Assembly: GCA_003116995.1 (NCBI GenBank)
Contig: BDSL01000009.1
Coordinates: 1,054,001 to 1,118,000 of the forward strand
Direction: 5' to 3'
Source of the DNA: Yamagishiella unicocca
Lineage: Eukaryota > Chlorophyta > Chlorophyceae > Chlamydomonadales > Volvocaceae
Length of the DNA: 64,000 nucleotides
Below the pieces are notes generated by a model that was not told the origin of the DNA, ran no database searches, and saw only the letters and a list, made by a program, of their open reading frames with translations. Positions 23,101-41,913 of the stretch are shown here, piece by piece. A program made the position numbers and the translations under genes. The first letter of the stretch is position 1, and each line of letters starts with the position of its first letter.

Positions 23101-24425
23101 ACCCTCCTGCTGCTCACCCCCCTGCTGCTCGCCCTCCTGCCCGTCCCCACCCCTGCCCCGCCCGCATCGCCCCCCTCACCCCCTGCTGCGCCCCCTCACA
23201 GGGCGGCTCCGAAACCCACACCGAGATGAACCACTTCTTGCTATGCGGTCGCAACCAGCTGCACGACCTGCACTCCCGGCTGCAGCTGGACCACCCCAAC
23301 AGCACCGCCAGCCAGCTGCACAAATGCATCGTCAGCCACGCCAGCGGCCGCGGAGTGTTCGACGGCAACGTGAAGGTGGGTGGCTGGAGTGGGGTTGGGT
23401 CGGGTGGCCGGTTCGGCCGAGGGATATGCTGGGTACGGGCCTGGTATTGGTGGTGGTGGTGGCGGTGGGGCCGGGGCTGCAAGGAGGGGGAAGCATCTCC
23501 GGGAAACCCCCTCCACCTGGTGCACCGCTCCATCCCCTCTTCCTCCGGCTCAGTAATCCTAGCTTCTACTTCTCTCCACCTGTCGACCAACGGGTTCTCT
23601 CTCAACCCCGCCTTGGCGCCCCCCCCCCCGGACCCTTATCGTCATCGCCCTTGGTTTATCGGCCGTGGATCCGCGGATTTCTTCTGTAACCCCCCTGCCC
23701 CGGTTCTTTCCTGCACCTCCCCCCCCCATGTCGAGTTACCGGTTCTTTTACGTAACCCCCCTGTTCCCCCGCGCTCCGCAGGTCAACCGCATGGCCCAGA
23801 AGACTGATGCCGGGCAGCTGAGCCGCAACCTGCTGCTGGTGCCGCTGGCGACCATCAACGTGAAGCCCAACCTGCAGATCATCGCGGACGACGTCAAGTG
23901 CACACACGGCTGCGCGGTGTCCGACCTGCGGGACGACGAGCTCTTCTACTTCAGGTAGGTGCAGCGGCGGAGGGAGGAACACGAAATGGACTGTGCGGCG
24001 GCGGGGGGGGGGGTGCCGGGGTCATGATGAGCTGTGCGTGCGCGGTAATGCGGTGCGTATTTGTGCGTGTGCCTGGCGGAGGGCTTGCCAGGGAGACGGA
24101 GGGGGCGGGGGCGGGTGGGGGCGCCGGTCAGAGGCATCTCCGGACGTGTGGTGATGCTAGGCGCCCGCCTAGCTGCAAGGCCTGGACCCTGGCCACCACC
24201 ACCCCTTCCTGCTGCTGCCTGACGATCTCTGCTATTCCGCTACCCCCCTGCGCCTCCCTCCCCAGGGCCCGCGGCATCAGCGCCGAGGCTGCCCGACAGG
24301 CGCTGGTGTTCTCCTTCGGGGCCGAGGTAGTGCAGCGGATGGGCCGGCCGGCGCTGCAGAAGCGGGTGCAGGACGACGTGTCCAGGACTCTGAGCAGTGC
24401 GGAGATATTCGCAGGGGCGGTGTGA
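20142..24425 (+). CDS. SUFD: SufD, plastid Fe-S cluster assembly scaffold subunit
   Basis: SufD works with SufB and the ATPase SufC in the plastid to build Fe-S clusters. Exons: 20142-20184, 20362-20425, 20502-20619, 21371-21559, 21883-22015, 22224-22414, 22724-22849, 23202-23375, 23782-23954, 24266-24425; all phases agree and give 456 residues, close to the usual SufD size. The N-terminal part has the SufD hallmark MPSTRNESYRYTDISPL. The C-terminal beta-helix is highly conserved (NLQIIADDVKCTHGCAV, then FYFRARGIS). The Cys and His of KCTHG match the SufD residues that face SufB at the cluster-building interface in E. coli. The intron after exon 7 starts with GC. The first exon (ATG after CGCAAA) is the least certain: it encodes only 14 residues, so the transit peptide is short or another upstream exon is missed. 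The likely poly(A) signals are in the 17-bp array about 750 bases downstream. Confidence 0.92.
22045..22066 (-). repeat. Short copy of the type A module core
   Basis: GTGATAAGAGAATCCGCGAA on the plus strand is the reverse complement of the module core with a G run (C tail on the other strand). It is in the SUFD intron between exons 5 and 6. Confidence 0.55.
23645..23762 (+). repeat. Adjacent C-tailed modules type A and type B
   Basis: Type A (CGCCCTTGGTTTATCGGCCG, then GGATTTCTTCTGTAACCCCC) is followed about 30 bases later by type B (TCGAGTTACCGGTTCTTTTA, then CGTAACCCCC). Both end in TAACCCCC. They fill most of the intron before SUFD exon 9. Confidence 0.65.
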
Positions 24426-25170
24426 GCGCGCAGAGTGGGCGAGGGAGGGCGCAATAGAGGGACAGAGCGAGAGAAAGGGACCGAGAGAGAGGCAGCGCGG
24501 AGCTTCGGGTCAACCCGGCCGGCCGCACAGGCACTCGGGCAGGGCGAGTCCAGGGAGGGAGGTGGTGGAAGGGGGCGTTTCTGCGGACAGGAGCTGCTGC
24601 TGGGCGTGGTGTTCGTTTGTTCATGAGAGGCACGCAGCGTAACTGGCCGACTATGTGGGGCATCGAGGGGTGGCGCGCAAAAATGGAGTGAAGTGAGCGG
24701 AGGGGGAGGAGGAGGTCGAAGAGGAGGTCGAAGAGGAGGAGGACGAGGTGTTTGAAGAGGAGGAGGAGGGGGAGCGATGGCTAGTCATGGAGGCCGCACT
24801 CCGTGCGAGCGCTGCAGTGCGCCTGCGAGGAGGGGCCCTTCACGGGGGGGAATGCGGTACCCGGCTGCTGCCGCGGCAGTCAGGCGGTCCCCCGCAAGGC
24901 TGGCGTCCCCCGCAAGGCCCCCCGCCAGCCGGTGGGTCGGTTGGTCTGCCACTCGGCAGCCACGGCGGCGCTGCGGGGCGCCGAGAGGCGCCTAGCAGGG
25001 GCAGTAGGGGCCCGTGCTGGGGTCCTGCCGTCACTGCATCGGAGTCACGCGGTCGGGAGGACATGCGGGCAGCGCTGTGGAGGTGGCGGTGGCGGTAACC
25101 AGGAGCTGGTCGGGCCCGCAGCGGCTGCGCATCCTCGACCTTGCGCGTACGGCGCACTCGAGACTGCGCC
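24426..25170. other. SUFD 3' flank
   Basis: No TGTAA motif was found between the SUFD stop and the array at 25171. The first 400 bases are purine-rich (GAGG-type runs near 24440-24780). ORFs here are low-complexity and not supported. Confidence 0.45.
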
Positions 25171-25380
25171 TCATGTGTAAGCCCGCCTCATGTGTAAGCC
25201 CGCCTCATGTGTAAGCCCGCCTCATGTGTAAGCCCGCCTCATGTGTAAGCCCGCCTCATGTGTAAGCCCGCCTCATGTGTAAGCCCGCCTCATGTGTAAG
25301 CCCGCGCCATGTGTAAGCCCGCCTCATGTGTAAGCCCGCCTCATGTGTAAGCCCGCCTCATGTGTAAGCCCGCGCCATGT
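25171..25380 (+). repeat. 17-bp tandem array carrying twelve TGTAA motifs
   Basis: The unit TCATGTGTAAGCCCGCC is repeated twelve times with starts at 25171, 25188, 25205 and so on to 25358, plus a thirteenth unit decayed to CCATGTGGCTC at about 25375. Two units start GCCATG in place of CTCATG. Every complete unit carries TGTAA, the chlamydomonadalean poly(A) signal. It lies about 750 bases past the SUFD stop on the same strand. Confidence 0.93.
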
Positions 25381-26359
25381 GGCTCTATCACGTGCGGCAC
25401 CCGACACCTCGCGGCTTGGTTAGTGAGGTAAAGCTCCGACGACGTAACCGCATACACGGTACGCAGCAATCTCCGCCCCTCGTACACACGCATACCACAT
25501 GTACCGTACCATATGTACCATACGGGCGCTACATACGCACCAGGCGTGCAGCACCGGCGGCATAGCCCCGCGCCAGGGGCTGTCAGAGCCGATGAGCGCG
25601 TGGGCGCACAGCCGTTCCGCTGCACTGTTCGCCTTCTGCACTGTTCGCCTTCCGCACTGTTCGTGTTTCGGAGCCCCCCGCGACAACTGCAACCCAACTG
25701 CTGAACCGCGTCGTCATCGTCCTTGTTGCCGTACCCGCCATGGCGTGTACCGTACGTCATTAGGGGCAGCACGAAACCAACGCGCTTCGTTTTATCCCGC
25801 CAGCACGACAGCCAACAAGCAGCCATGTTGCCGCTAGCTCAGCACCACCTTGTCCGCACTGGCAATCGACGGAAGGCAACACCTTTGATAGCACAGCAAA
25901 CCCTCTCCTCCCTCCTGCACGTCTCCCGAACAGGCCCCCCCCGCCCTCGGTCTGTCGGCCGTGGATTCGCGGATTCTCTCATACCCCCCCCCCCGCCGCA
26001 CAACAGCACTCTTATAATACATGCACAGATGTCACCTGATGGGTTCGGCTCTCGCAGCCACTGGACTCCGCCTTCACCAACTGTGCCCCTCCTCCAGCCG
26101 CCAGCCATCATTAAGCGCCGTACAACGACCTATGCATAGTTAGAGCCCCGCTACACCTATCGGTGTCTCAACCCCGACCGTGATCCCCCGCACCGCTTCC
26201 GGACTTCGCGAGGCCCCAGCGCATCTTGTGCTCGGGCGCTGGGCCTCAACCCCAACCTCACCCAATCCGCCCGGCTCCCGCAGGCACTGACCACTCCACC
26301 ACGCGCGGAGGACCCCTCCTCCGGCCGGGCGCCTTCACCCTAGCTACTGCTCGCACGCC
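25381..26359. other. Spacer downstream of the first TLC gene and SUFD
   Basis: No supported gene. It contains a C-tailed module type A at about 25943-25990 (GTCTGTCGGCCGTGGATTCG, then GGATTCTCTCATACCCCCC). SUFD and the TLC gene converge on this stretch. Confidence 0.5.
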
Positions 26360-27694
26360 TCAAACCACCTTGGCCGCAGCTTTTTCGCCCTTCACCGCTA
26401 TCTCTATAATCTTGTAGAACCACACCAGCTGCAGGGCGTACACGAACAGCTCCAGGCCCCAGCAGGTGTAGCAGTAGCTGATCGGCAGCACCTCGACGGC
26501 AATGGTGAAGGAGGGCCACAGGATCGAGTACGGCCCCGCCAGTACGCGGCACACCAGGAAGGTCAGCGCAAACAGGTTGAATAGGGCCCACTTAAGTGGT
26601 TTCAGCTGCTGCAGACCGCTGGCGTTCAGCGCCTTTGCGCTGTGTAGGATGGGGTTGGACAGGTCGAACAGCGCCTGCCACATGACGGACATGCGCTTCA
26701 GGTTGACCTGATAGCTGCGCAGGCGGAGGAGGAAGGCGGGGAGGGGGACGGGCAATGGGGTATAAGAGAATCCGCGATTTCACGGCCGACAAACCAAGGG
26801 CGGTGAAGGGCAGGTAAAGGGCAGGTACAGGACAAGAGAGAGAAGGACGAAGGGAGTAATGATGCGATAGAGGAGCAGTAAGGAGGGCAAGACGCAGGGT
26901 ACGCGACATGGCTGGAGTGTACGAGCCTTAAGTCCTATCCGGCACCCTCGCTTCCCGCGCATGTAACCTCATCGCTGGTCCCGCTTGCGGCCGCCCTTGA
27001 TTGGACCCATATCCCCTCCGTCCTACCTCTCACCTCTTGCAGTTTGCCCTAACATGCCCCTCGGATCTCCACCCTTCGGTTACCCTTCGACTCACTTTTG
27101 GGGCTCTCCCTCGACCACTCGCATCTACCCCGCCCACGCGCACACCGGTACCTCCCAACACCATTTGCGACCCCTAGACAAACTCCTCAGGCCCCCCACC
27201 CAGCCCGTCACTCACGCTATGACGATGAGCGCCATGGTGACGAAGTGGTGGGCTACCATGTCCACTTTGAGCTTGGTGCCCAGACCCAACACGGTGCCCA
27301 GCAGTTCGTACAGGTAGTATGAGAAGGCCAGGACCATGTACAGTCGCTGGCCGATGGCGACAGGATGGTCGGGCCAGCCGGCGAAGCACGCTCGAGTGGA
27401 CCATGGCGTGCATCCACCGTTGCTGGTGACCGTTACCCACCAGGCGTACCCGGTGAGGACTCCTGCAAACGTCGCGATCCAAGCGCTGTCTAGGACTGCA
27501 AAGGCTGCCCTGCCGTCGTTTGTACCCTTAACTCGGTCGAGGTAGCGAGACAGGCGAGGCACAAGCGTGCGGTCGAATGCGAAGCGCAATGCCAGAAGCA
27601 CCAGCGACAGCCAGCCGGCCGCCACGAAGTCCACGAGCCGAGGAGCAGAATTGGGCGTGGATATATTGGGTGCGAGAAGGGTCTGCAGCCGCAT
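26360..27694 (-). CDS. TLC-domain protein, ceramide synthase-like (copy 1)
   Basis: Two exons on the minus strand: 27694-27216 and 26714-26360, joined phase 2/1, giving 277 residues. Ceramide synthases of the Lag1 family acylate sphingoid bases in the ER membrane. The protein is strongly hydrophobic with several likely membrane helices (LSLVLLALRFAF, YMVLAFSYYLYELLG, ALFNLFALTFLVCRVLAG). The Lag1-type region is visible: DMVAHHFVTMALIVIA with the paired His, then YQVNLKRMSVMWQALFDLSN across the splice; the later Asp is kept but the usual LHD is LFD. The length fits a bare TLC domain without the homeobox-like part of animal enzymes. The C-terminus ends in a Lys-rich stretch (KGEKAAAKVV). A tandem copy lies 1.9 kb away. 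Function as a true ceramide synthase rather than another TLC enzyme is inferred. Confidence 0.82.
26757..26806 (-). repeat. C-tailed module type A in the TLC copy 1 intron
   Basis: On the plus strand GGGGTATAAGAGAATCCGCG is followed by ATTTCACGGCCGACAAACCA; the reverse complement matches the copies at 18381 and 25943 closely, including the C run. Confidence 0.7.
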
Positions 27695-29562
27695 GGCGTC
27701 GTAAACCCTGGTCCGGAAAACGTTTACTAGCGTCAGGGCGCTGATCGTGCCCTTCCCGTCTCGTTTAGAAACCTTTAAAAGGCTCTTCCAACGTTGTCAA
27801 TGGCAAATGCACGGGAACCCTATTAAACTTGGCAAAACCGAATTGCGTTCAGCGACCCAATGGTCATTACATAGGATGCCTTAATGTTGAAAGTTCACGG
27901 AAAGACTTTCACAATGAATTGTCATATCTAGGTAACAGGTTTTCTGATTGCGGTATCGGAAATCAGGATACCTAAAATGCGATGACAGCCTGTCATCCAG
28001 AGGGCCGAAGATTCCCCGCGATATTTTCATAGCTATCAGTTGAGCCTCGTGGACACGCACGCGTGGAAGTATACAGGGCCAATGATGCTCTTTGTCAACA
28101 TTTGGTGCCAACGATACGGCACGTGCTGTCCAAGAGCGAATTGCGAAGTGGATTGTTGTGTGCTGCCGTGCTGCTGGACTCAACCGGACCGCATTGCAGT
28201 CCACCGGCGCTAACAGTTCGGGCGCCCACCCGTCGCTTACGAAGTGGCCCTCAGCGTCCCCCTGTGTTCTTCACACGCTCCATTCCTTAAGGCCTGAACG
28301 GTGGCGAAACTGGGGGGGGGATCTCAGCGGATCGATGCCCCAATATGGCATGGTAAGTCCTGGGATAGCCCGAGACAGCCCCGCATCCTGCCCATCAAAT
28401 CACCATCGCATCCCCTCACAACGGCTCCCAACCTCCCCGCAGGTCCAGGTCGACACGCGCCAACGAGGTAAGGGGAGATCACCAATGCCGTCGAAGTCAT
28501 GGGCCAATATACGTATCCACCTTAAACCGCTGGGCTGGGTTCGCCCCCGGGGGATGCATACGACTGTAGTCACCAGGGATTGGTCAGAACAACACGCACA
28601 GTCTTCTTACGACTGCCAAATTGTTATAGTGTTGGATGCTACATAGGCGATGGGCCAGCTCTGGAGGCTCTGAATTTGGTTAGTTGGCCTGTCATGGAGA
28701 TCGGACCCTCATAAGAACTGTACGACAATAGCCGTGTTTCATCTGAAACGCCACGATACGCTGCGTACTGATATCTCAAGCGCCATAGGAGCGCCGCTAC
28801 ATTCCCAAGGCTGTGCCTCCTAGCGCCTGCTCATGGTTACTACTTTCAACCCACCGGCAATCCTTGTCCAGGACGGAGAGCAAACGGTCCGGGGCCGGGA
28901 TAGCCAACCGGCCCATTCGCCCAGGCAAAGCCGGCATCCCCAACTTATGCAATGGCAGGGAACTAGTGGGGCTACCGCAATCGCAATATCAAGTAATATG
29001 TGTAGCCCAGGAATGATTGCGTACACTATGCGGCGCCGCTTCGGCAGGAAGCACTCCTGCTGGAGCTAGATACTGGCAACTCACACCAAGGCAGGGGTCT
29101 CCCTGAACTCCTAAAACATACCTACCAAGTCCCAACCTCGCCCCGGCTCGTTTCCACGCAGCCAAGACACCCCACGTTGCTTGTCTCCTTGCTCCACCTC
29201 CATTTTCGCCATCAAGCCCGTACGGATTCGCAAGTCCTCGCATGGGAACAGTCCACACTCCCCCCCCGGCGTCCACAGGCGCTTCAAAATCGGGTGAAAT
29301 TGGCTCTCGGCGGCCCCTCAGCTACACGACAGGCCCCCCCCTTCGCGAAACAGGTGCCCAGCGGCACCTGGGCGGCGCATGGCGCTTGCTGTCACTGGTC
29401 GGCGCTCCGGGCTCACCTTCGCTGCATCGCCTACCGTCACGCTGCATCGCTGCTCACCTCACGGTGGTACGCATCAACAATGGAGGCGTATGCCTTCCCC
29501 ACAACAATACGCAACGCAAAAAATATGTGACCTCCCCAGATCCACAATCGAATGGACACCAT
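27695..29562. other. Spacer between the two TLC genes
   Basis: No supported gene on either strand. The part near 27695-28100 is AT-richer and should contain the copy 1 promoter. ORFs between 28060 and 29530 lack family signals or repeat structure. Confidence 0.5.
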
Positions 29563-30824
29563 TTACTCCGTCTTCTCACCCTTGTCGCCCTTGAGCGCTA
29601 TCTGAATGATCTTGTAGAACCACACCAGCTGCAGCGCGTACACGAACAGCTCCAGGCCCCAGCAGGTGTAGCAGTAGCTGATCGGCAGCACCTCGACGGC
29701 AATGGTGAAGGAGGGCCACAGGATCGAGTACGGCCCCGCCAGCACGCGGCAAACCAGGAAGGTCAGCGCAAACAGGTTGAATAGGGCCCACTTGAGCGGC
29801 TCCAGCTGCCGAAGACCGCTGGCGTTCAGCGCCTTCGCGCTGTGTAGGATGGGGTTGGACAGGTCGAACAGCGCCTGCCACATGACGGACATGCGCTTCA
29901 GGTTGACCTGATAGCTGCGCAGGCGGAGGAGGAAGGCGGAGCGGGCACGGACGAGGGGGGAAGGGCAAGAAGTGTGAACACAGAGCAGGCAAAGCATCCA
30001 TGGGGGAACCCAGGTGCTCGATGATACGGGTAGGAGACCCATATAGAGGTGGGCCGGCTGCCCTTGCCCCTCGGAAATCGACACCACAGCATTGAGCACG
30101 GCTCCAGGCAGACCTGATCGCCCAGCGAGAGGGGTAAAAGCCATGCACTCAACATGTCCTCGTCCGTAATGACGTTGTTTGGCATCGGCGGGATCTCTGC
30201 CGCTTGCTGAGGTGCAAGCTTACACCAACACGGACTTCACCGCACCGCGGTCCCACTCCTGCACTGCGGATCCGTCCAATAGCTCCCTCAGTCCGAACCA
30301 GCCCCACCAGTCACTCACGCTATGACGATGAGCGCCATGGTCACCACGTGGTGCGACACCATGTCCAACTTGAGCTTGGTGCCCAGGCCCAGCACCGTGC
30401 CAAACAGCTCATAAAGGTAGTAAGCAAACATAAGCACCATGTATAATCGCTGACCAATAGCTACAGGGTGATCGGGCCAGTTGGCAAAGCACTCCCGAGT
30501 AGACCATGGCGTGCAGCCGCCGTTGCTGGTGACCGTTACCCACCAGGCGTATCCGGTAAGGGCGCCGGCAAACGCGGCGATCCACAAGTTGTCCAAGACT
30601 GGGAATGCTGCTTTGCCGCCACCTGGCCCCTTGACGCGTTCAAGGTAGCGCTTGAAACCAGGAATGACAGCCCGCTCAAAACCGAGGCGGACGATCAACA
30701 GCACCAGGGCGATCCAGATCGTAACAACGAAGTCGATGAGGCTTGGCTTAGACCCTGGCGTTGCCAAGTTTGGTATAATGTATGTGTGCAGCAGTTGCTG
30801 CGGGGACATTTGTGCCAAAGACAT
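29563..30824 (-). CDS. TLC-domain protein, ceramide synthase-like (copy 2)
   Basis: Two exons on the minus strand: 30824-30319 and 29914-29563, giving 285 residues, with the intron at exactly the same codon position as copy 1. The same landmarks are present: DMVSHHVVTMALIVIA, YQVNLKRMSVMWQALFDLSN, LEVFV/LELFV-type helices and a charged tail (LKGDKGEKTE). The first exon differs from copy 1 in many residues, including an extra N-terminal MSLAQMSPQQLLHTYIIPN. The second exon differs from copy 1 at only about ten bases over some 330, and the near-identity runs about 20 bases into the intron. This pattern points to gene conversion after the duplication. The role is presumably ER sphingolipid synthesis as for copy 1. 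Confidence 0.82.
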
Positions 30825-31333
30825 GCTCCCAGCTTGCCAAATATAACGCTATAAAAGCTAATGGGAGTGCGAAATCCGTAGGTTCACTTCAGCGTTCCGT
30901 GTCCGTCAAGCGTTACACAGTCTGTAAGTTCTGTTAGACTAAGCCCAGACCCTTTCGCGTTAACCGTCTCCAATGTTCACCAACTACGTAAGAAGAGACT
31001 TGCGCGGAGAACACGAGCAAATGGATGAGTCAACGACTGCCGTATACCGTATGCCGTCGCGCGTGGGAACGTCGCCAATGCCGGCACGTGCATACTCAGC
31101 AGCCGACATGCGGTCCCTGCACACTTCTTACCCCTTAACCTACCACTACACGTCCCGACAACTCAGATCTCCTCAACGCAATTGTACCTGCGCCCAATAG
31201 GTTGCCGCCGCACTGTTGCATACAAGCATCGGGGCACTGTTGCGCCTCCGCGTGCCCCCAGCCCCCAGCCCCCGGACCACGTTGAAAAGTCAGTTATCGG
31301 ATAGGCACGGTAGCTCGAGCCCTTTATCATCCC
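30825..31333. other. Spacer between TLC copy 2 and the NTF2-like gene
   Basis: No gene is supported. TTACA at about 30912 (TGTAA on the minus strand) is a fitting poly(A) signal for the NTF2-like gene, roughly 420 bases past its stop. A TATA-like AACGCTATAAAAGC at about 30844 lies 20 bases upstream of the copy 2 start but in the plus-strand sense. Confidence 0.45.
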
Positions 31334-33844
31334 CTACTCGCTGACGATGCCCATCGCGCGTGTCTTGACGGCTTCCACCCCGGCCGACAGCTTGTCACGC
31401 ACGTCCTCCGCCTTGGCCACCGCGGCCGCGACCTGCGGGTTGCGCGTCGCCTGCTCCACGCCGCCCTGCACGCTGGTGAATCCTGCCGTGTACCAGTCGT
31501 ACAGGGTGCGCAGCGCAGGCTCGGCCATCAGGCCAAAGGTGCCCACCGCCCAGCCGGTCATCCAGCGCAGCACGCGGGGAACGACGGTCGGCACGTTGGT
31601 GAACCTGCAGGCGTGTACAAAGGCCACATGGGGACGTTTGAGCGCGTGCGCCACGATGCGGGCTCGAGCAGTAGGTCGGGAAACACAGGGCCTTACCTGA
31701 TCCCTTCGTGAGGGGCTGTAAAGGCGGCGGGAGAGGAGGGCACACCCCAATGTTACAGAGCGTGCTGTATCGGTCCTGGTAAGCTATCAGTTTGGACACG
31801 AGCAGGTATGGAAGGTGTGCCGCGTGGGGTCAAGGCAAGCCGTTGGGCGGGAAAGGGCCAACGTGTTTGCATCTTAGAAGCAGCCAATGACGGTTGCAGG
31901 GTGTGCGGGGCGACTGACCGAGAGTACAGGTTTTGAGCTCAGACCTGTACGGCGCTCAGGGTGAGCCGAATCCTTATTAGGCAACAGCCAGGACAGTATT
32001 ACGACACCGGTATTGTTTCACCAAACACCCTGTCCATGTCCCCAGCACCGCGCTGGCGCCTTCCCCCTCACTCACGCGACGAACCCTCTCTGTCTATCCA
32101 CCGGAGCTCTCCGTATCACCCATCAGCGAGCCCCCCGCTCACATCAGCCACCAGCGCAGGCCCCTACTCCTATCACCCACCAGCGTAGCCCCCCGCTCAC
32201 CGCTCCTGCACGCGCGACACCTTGTCGTTCCAGCTCTTGACGTGGAGCGTTACGGTGCCCTCGATGGGAAAGTACGACGGCAGGAACCACGTGTACGGCA
32301 GAAACCAGTAGCGGCGCGGCACGACGCGCAACGTGCCGTCCACCTCGAGCTCAGCCATGCGGGCAGCGCTGTTCATGAGGATGCTGACAAGCTATGGGAG
32401 GGGCGGATAAGAAGTTGGGGCGGCAGATGAGGACTGGGGGAGGTGCGGATCATGGGTGAGGGAATTAGACGTCATCATGGCGGAGAGCTGTAGGCATTTC
32501 AGAATTTCACGCAACCACGCGTTGGGTTGTCATACCCCTCGACCGCTTTCCCGCCTTCTCCCCCGTCCCTGGCCGCGACCAAAGAATCCGCGGCCCGGCT
32601 GGCGCCAATCCTATTCTGAGCCTTGCTGAGCAGGAGGTCGTGGCTGCCTTCCTGTCACCCTGACCGCAACAGCAGGAAGAAAAGCGAGAACACGGCCGCA
32701 TCCTTACAACCTTGATGCCGAGGCCTGCCCTGCTGTCTGCCCGGTTACCCCTTTCATTGGCTGGCAGTAGTCACACACTCCTCCAGCCAGCAAGGTAACG
32801 TATGTTGCCTGTGTCAAGATAAGGCCTACGCCGCAACCCACTAGATGCTGATCCATCCCCCCGGGTTTCCTCGCGCACAATGACCTTCCAATACCCTGCC
32901 CCCGATTATGTTTGCTGTGTGCCCGTCTTCCCGCAGCAACCCCATGCGCCCACCTTGGGGTCAAACTCGGTGTACGCGAAGGGCGCGAGCAGCTTGGCTA
33001 CGGCGCGCACCCGTTCGCGGCCGCCGGTGATGTACCTGCCGGTGACGGAAGGCGGGGGGGTCGATAAGAGAATCCGCGAAGGCCGGGGGGTTACATAAAC
33101 GAACCGGTAACTCGACTTGGGAATTGTAGGGGGGGGGGGCAGGTTGGGGGATGGAGACTCCAGGGAAGGGTGGGGGTGCGGGAGGCTGCAGAGCAAGCTG
33201 GCGAGCTTGTACCGGTACAGGGCAGTCCGGGGAATGGAAGCACGTGCGGACTTGTCGGGACGTGCCGCAAGACGTCGGCTGGATGCTTCCTGCGGCTGAG
33301 CTATTGTTAGCTCTGTGAGCTGTTGTGCAACGATGTGAGCTGCTACGGCCGCGGTGTGGGAGGCTGCTGTACTGCACTCCGGTTAGCGGCGGCCCCAGCA
33401 GCGAGAGTTCAATTGCGAGGGGAAGTGCGAGTATGGGCGTGGGGGAGTCGTGCAGGGCAGCTGTGGCCGTGCGACACACTGCAGCTGTCGCGTGCTGGCT
33501 GGGTCCCTTGCCGTGCGGAAAGAGAGTGCAATGCCGGACAGCACCCTTTGCGACAAAGGTCTGTGTCTTTAATGACCTTGCTCAGCCCCGCACTTCTCTC
33601 GCGCATTCCTCCGGTCTCACATGAACGGCGAATCGTAAACGCAGTCGGCGTCCAATACGCGCGTGGCCTCGTCGATCTGGTCCCAGTCCGTGGCAGCCTT
33701 GTACGTCTGTAGCGTGGAAATCAGCTGGCGCACCTCGGGCTGCACATCCTCGGGCAACTTAGCGACTTTGCGCGGCGGTGAGGCAGTGGTGCCGCCGCCA
33801 TGGGAATTGGCGCCGGTCGGGTGCTCGGATACGGTGGTCGCCAT
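31334..33844 (-). CDS. NTF2-like (SnoaL/DUF2358-type) protein, four exons
   Basis: Exons on the minus strand: 33844-33621, 33035-32954, 32391-32201, 31604-31334; phases agree and give 255 residues. The N-terminal third has the NTF2-like pattern of a helix followed by a YDSPF strand (VLDADCVYDSPFMYITG), then RVRAVAKLLAPFAYTEFDPK. The middle exon supplies beta strands (GTLRVVPRRYWFLPYTWFLP, FPIEGTVTLHVKSWNDK) as expected of the curved sheet in this fold. The last exon is mostly helical, with an Ala/Val-rich helix and a charged tail (VAKAEDVRDKLSAGVEAVKT). Family assignment rests on the fold-like pattern only; I do not know its substrate. The third acceptor is TAG. No convincing transit peptide is seen. 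It is divergent from the FAP gene across 720 bases. Confidence 0.72.
33058..33120 (-). repeat. C-tailed modules B and A fused, minus orientation
   Basis: Read on the minus strand: GTCGAGTTACCGGTTCGTTT, ATGTAACCCCCC, then GGCC and TTCGCGGATTCTCTTATCGA with a further C run. This is the reverse order of modules compared with 23645-23762. It lies in the first intron of the NTF2-like gene. Confidence 0.65.
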
Positions 33845-34563
33845 TTTACTACAACGTGTGAAATTGAGGGCTTCGGACCGGCAATACCTCTGTATAGGTT
33901 ATAAGTTTTAGGAGGTATTCTGTGCACAGCGTACAGCTATCACGTTTTTAAGGCACGCTCACGCGCGCATGGTCTTGGGGCTTTCGTCATCGCCGCATCA
34001 GGAACCGTACTGCCACAACAGCTCAAGGTATGAGCCAAGCCAAGTCAGGCCTTTACTGCCCTCGCCTGTATGCTTCTGTATGCGAGCTATATGCGAAATC
34101 AAGGACCGGTCCGACCAAGTCGGACCTCCCATCAGACCCTTGGGTCGCAGACTTTTTATTTTGCAGCTAGATCGTTTCCGAATATTGGGCATAAAAGCAA
34201 ATTACACTGGAGCCTATTCGATGGCGCCGCGGCTATTGGCTTGGTGCCACTTGCGCTCGGGTCTTCGCTTTTCTTCGGGACCGGCCCCAACGCCATGCAT
34301 CTCAATGAAGCGTTGCAAAGCGCTTGTTTATTGTCGTAATACTTTGTTCTATCGTCCTGCTCACCATGGCACCCTTGAATTTGGCATCGGAAGATCTGCA
34401 CGGCAGGGCACTGGTAGTTTTTTGCGCCCTCGCATCACTCCTCTTCTGCTGTAGTCTGCTCGATTGACTCAGCCGAGTCGCACGTTGCACCGGACGTCTA
34501 AGAAACCGGATCATCCTGCTTGCGCCGTGATTGACCAATTGGGTCAGGGCGACGCTCAGGAGC
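33845..34563. promoter_or_regulatory. Divergent promoter region between the NTF2-like gene and FAP
   Basis: The two start codons face away from each other over 719 bases. The sequence is AT-richer than the genes. No individual box can be named with confidence, and transcription starts are not visible. Confidence 0.4.

Positions 34564-41913
<7,350 letters not shown>

Noticed and set aside
25171..25380. CRISPR array
   Set aside because: The units are contiguous 17-bp repeats without unique spacers, in a nuclear genome; it is a minisatellite.
28092..28646. 184-codon plus-strand ORF between the TLC genes
   Set aside because: No conserved motif, irregular composition and no splice or start context fitting the surrounding genes.
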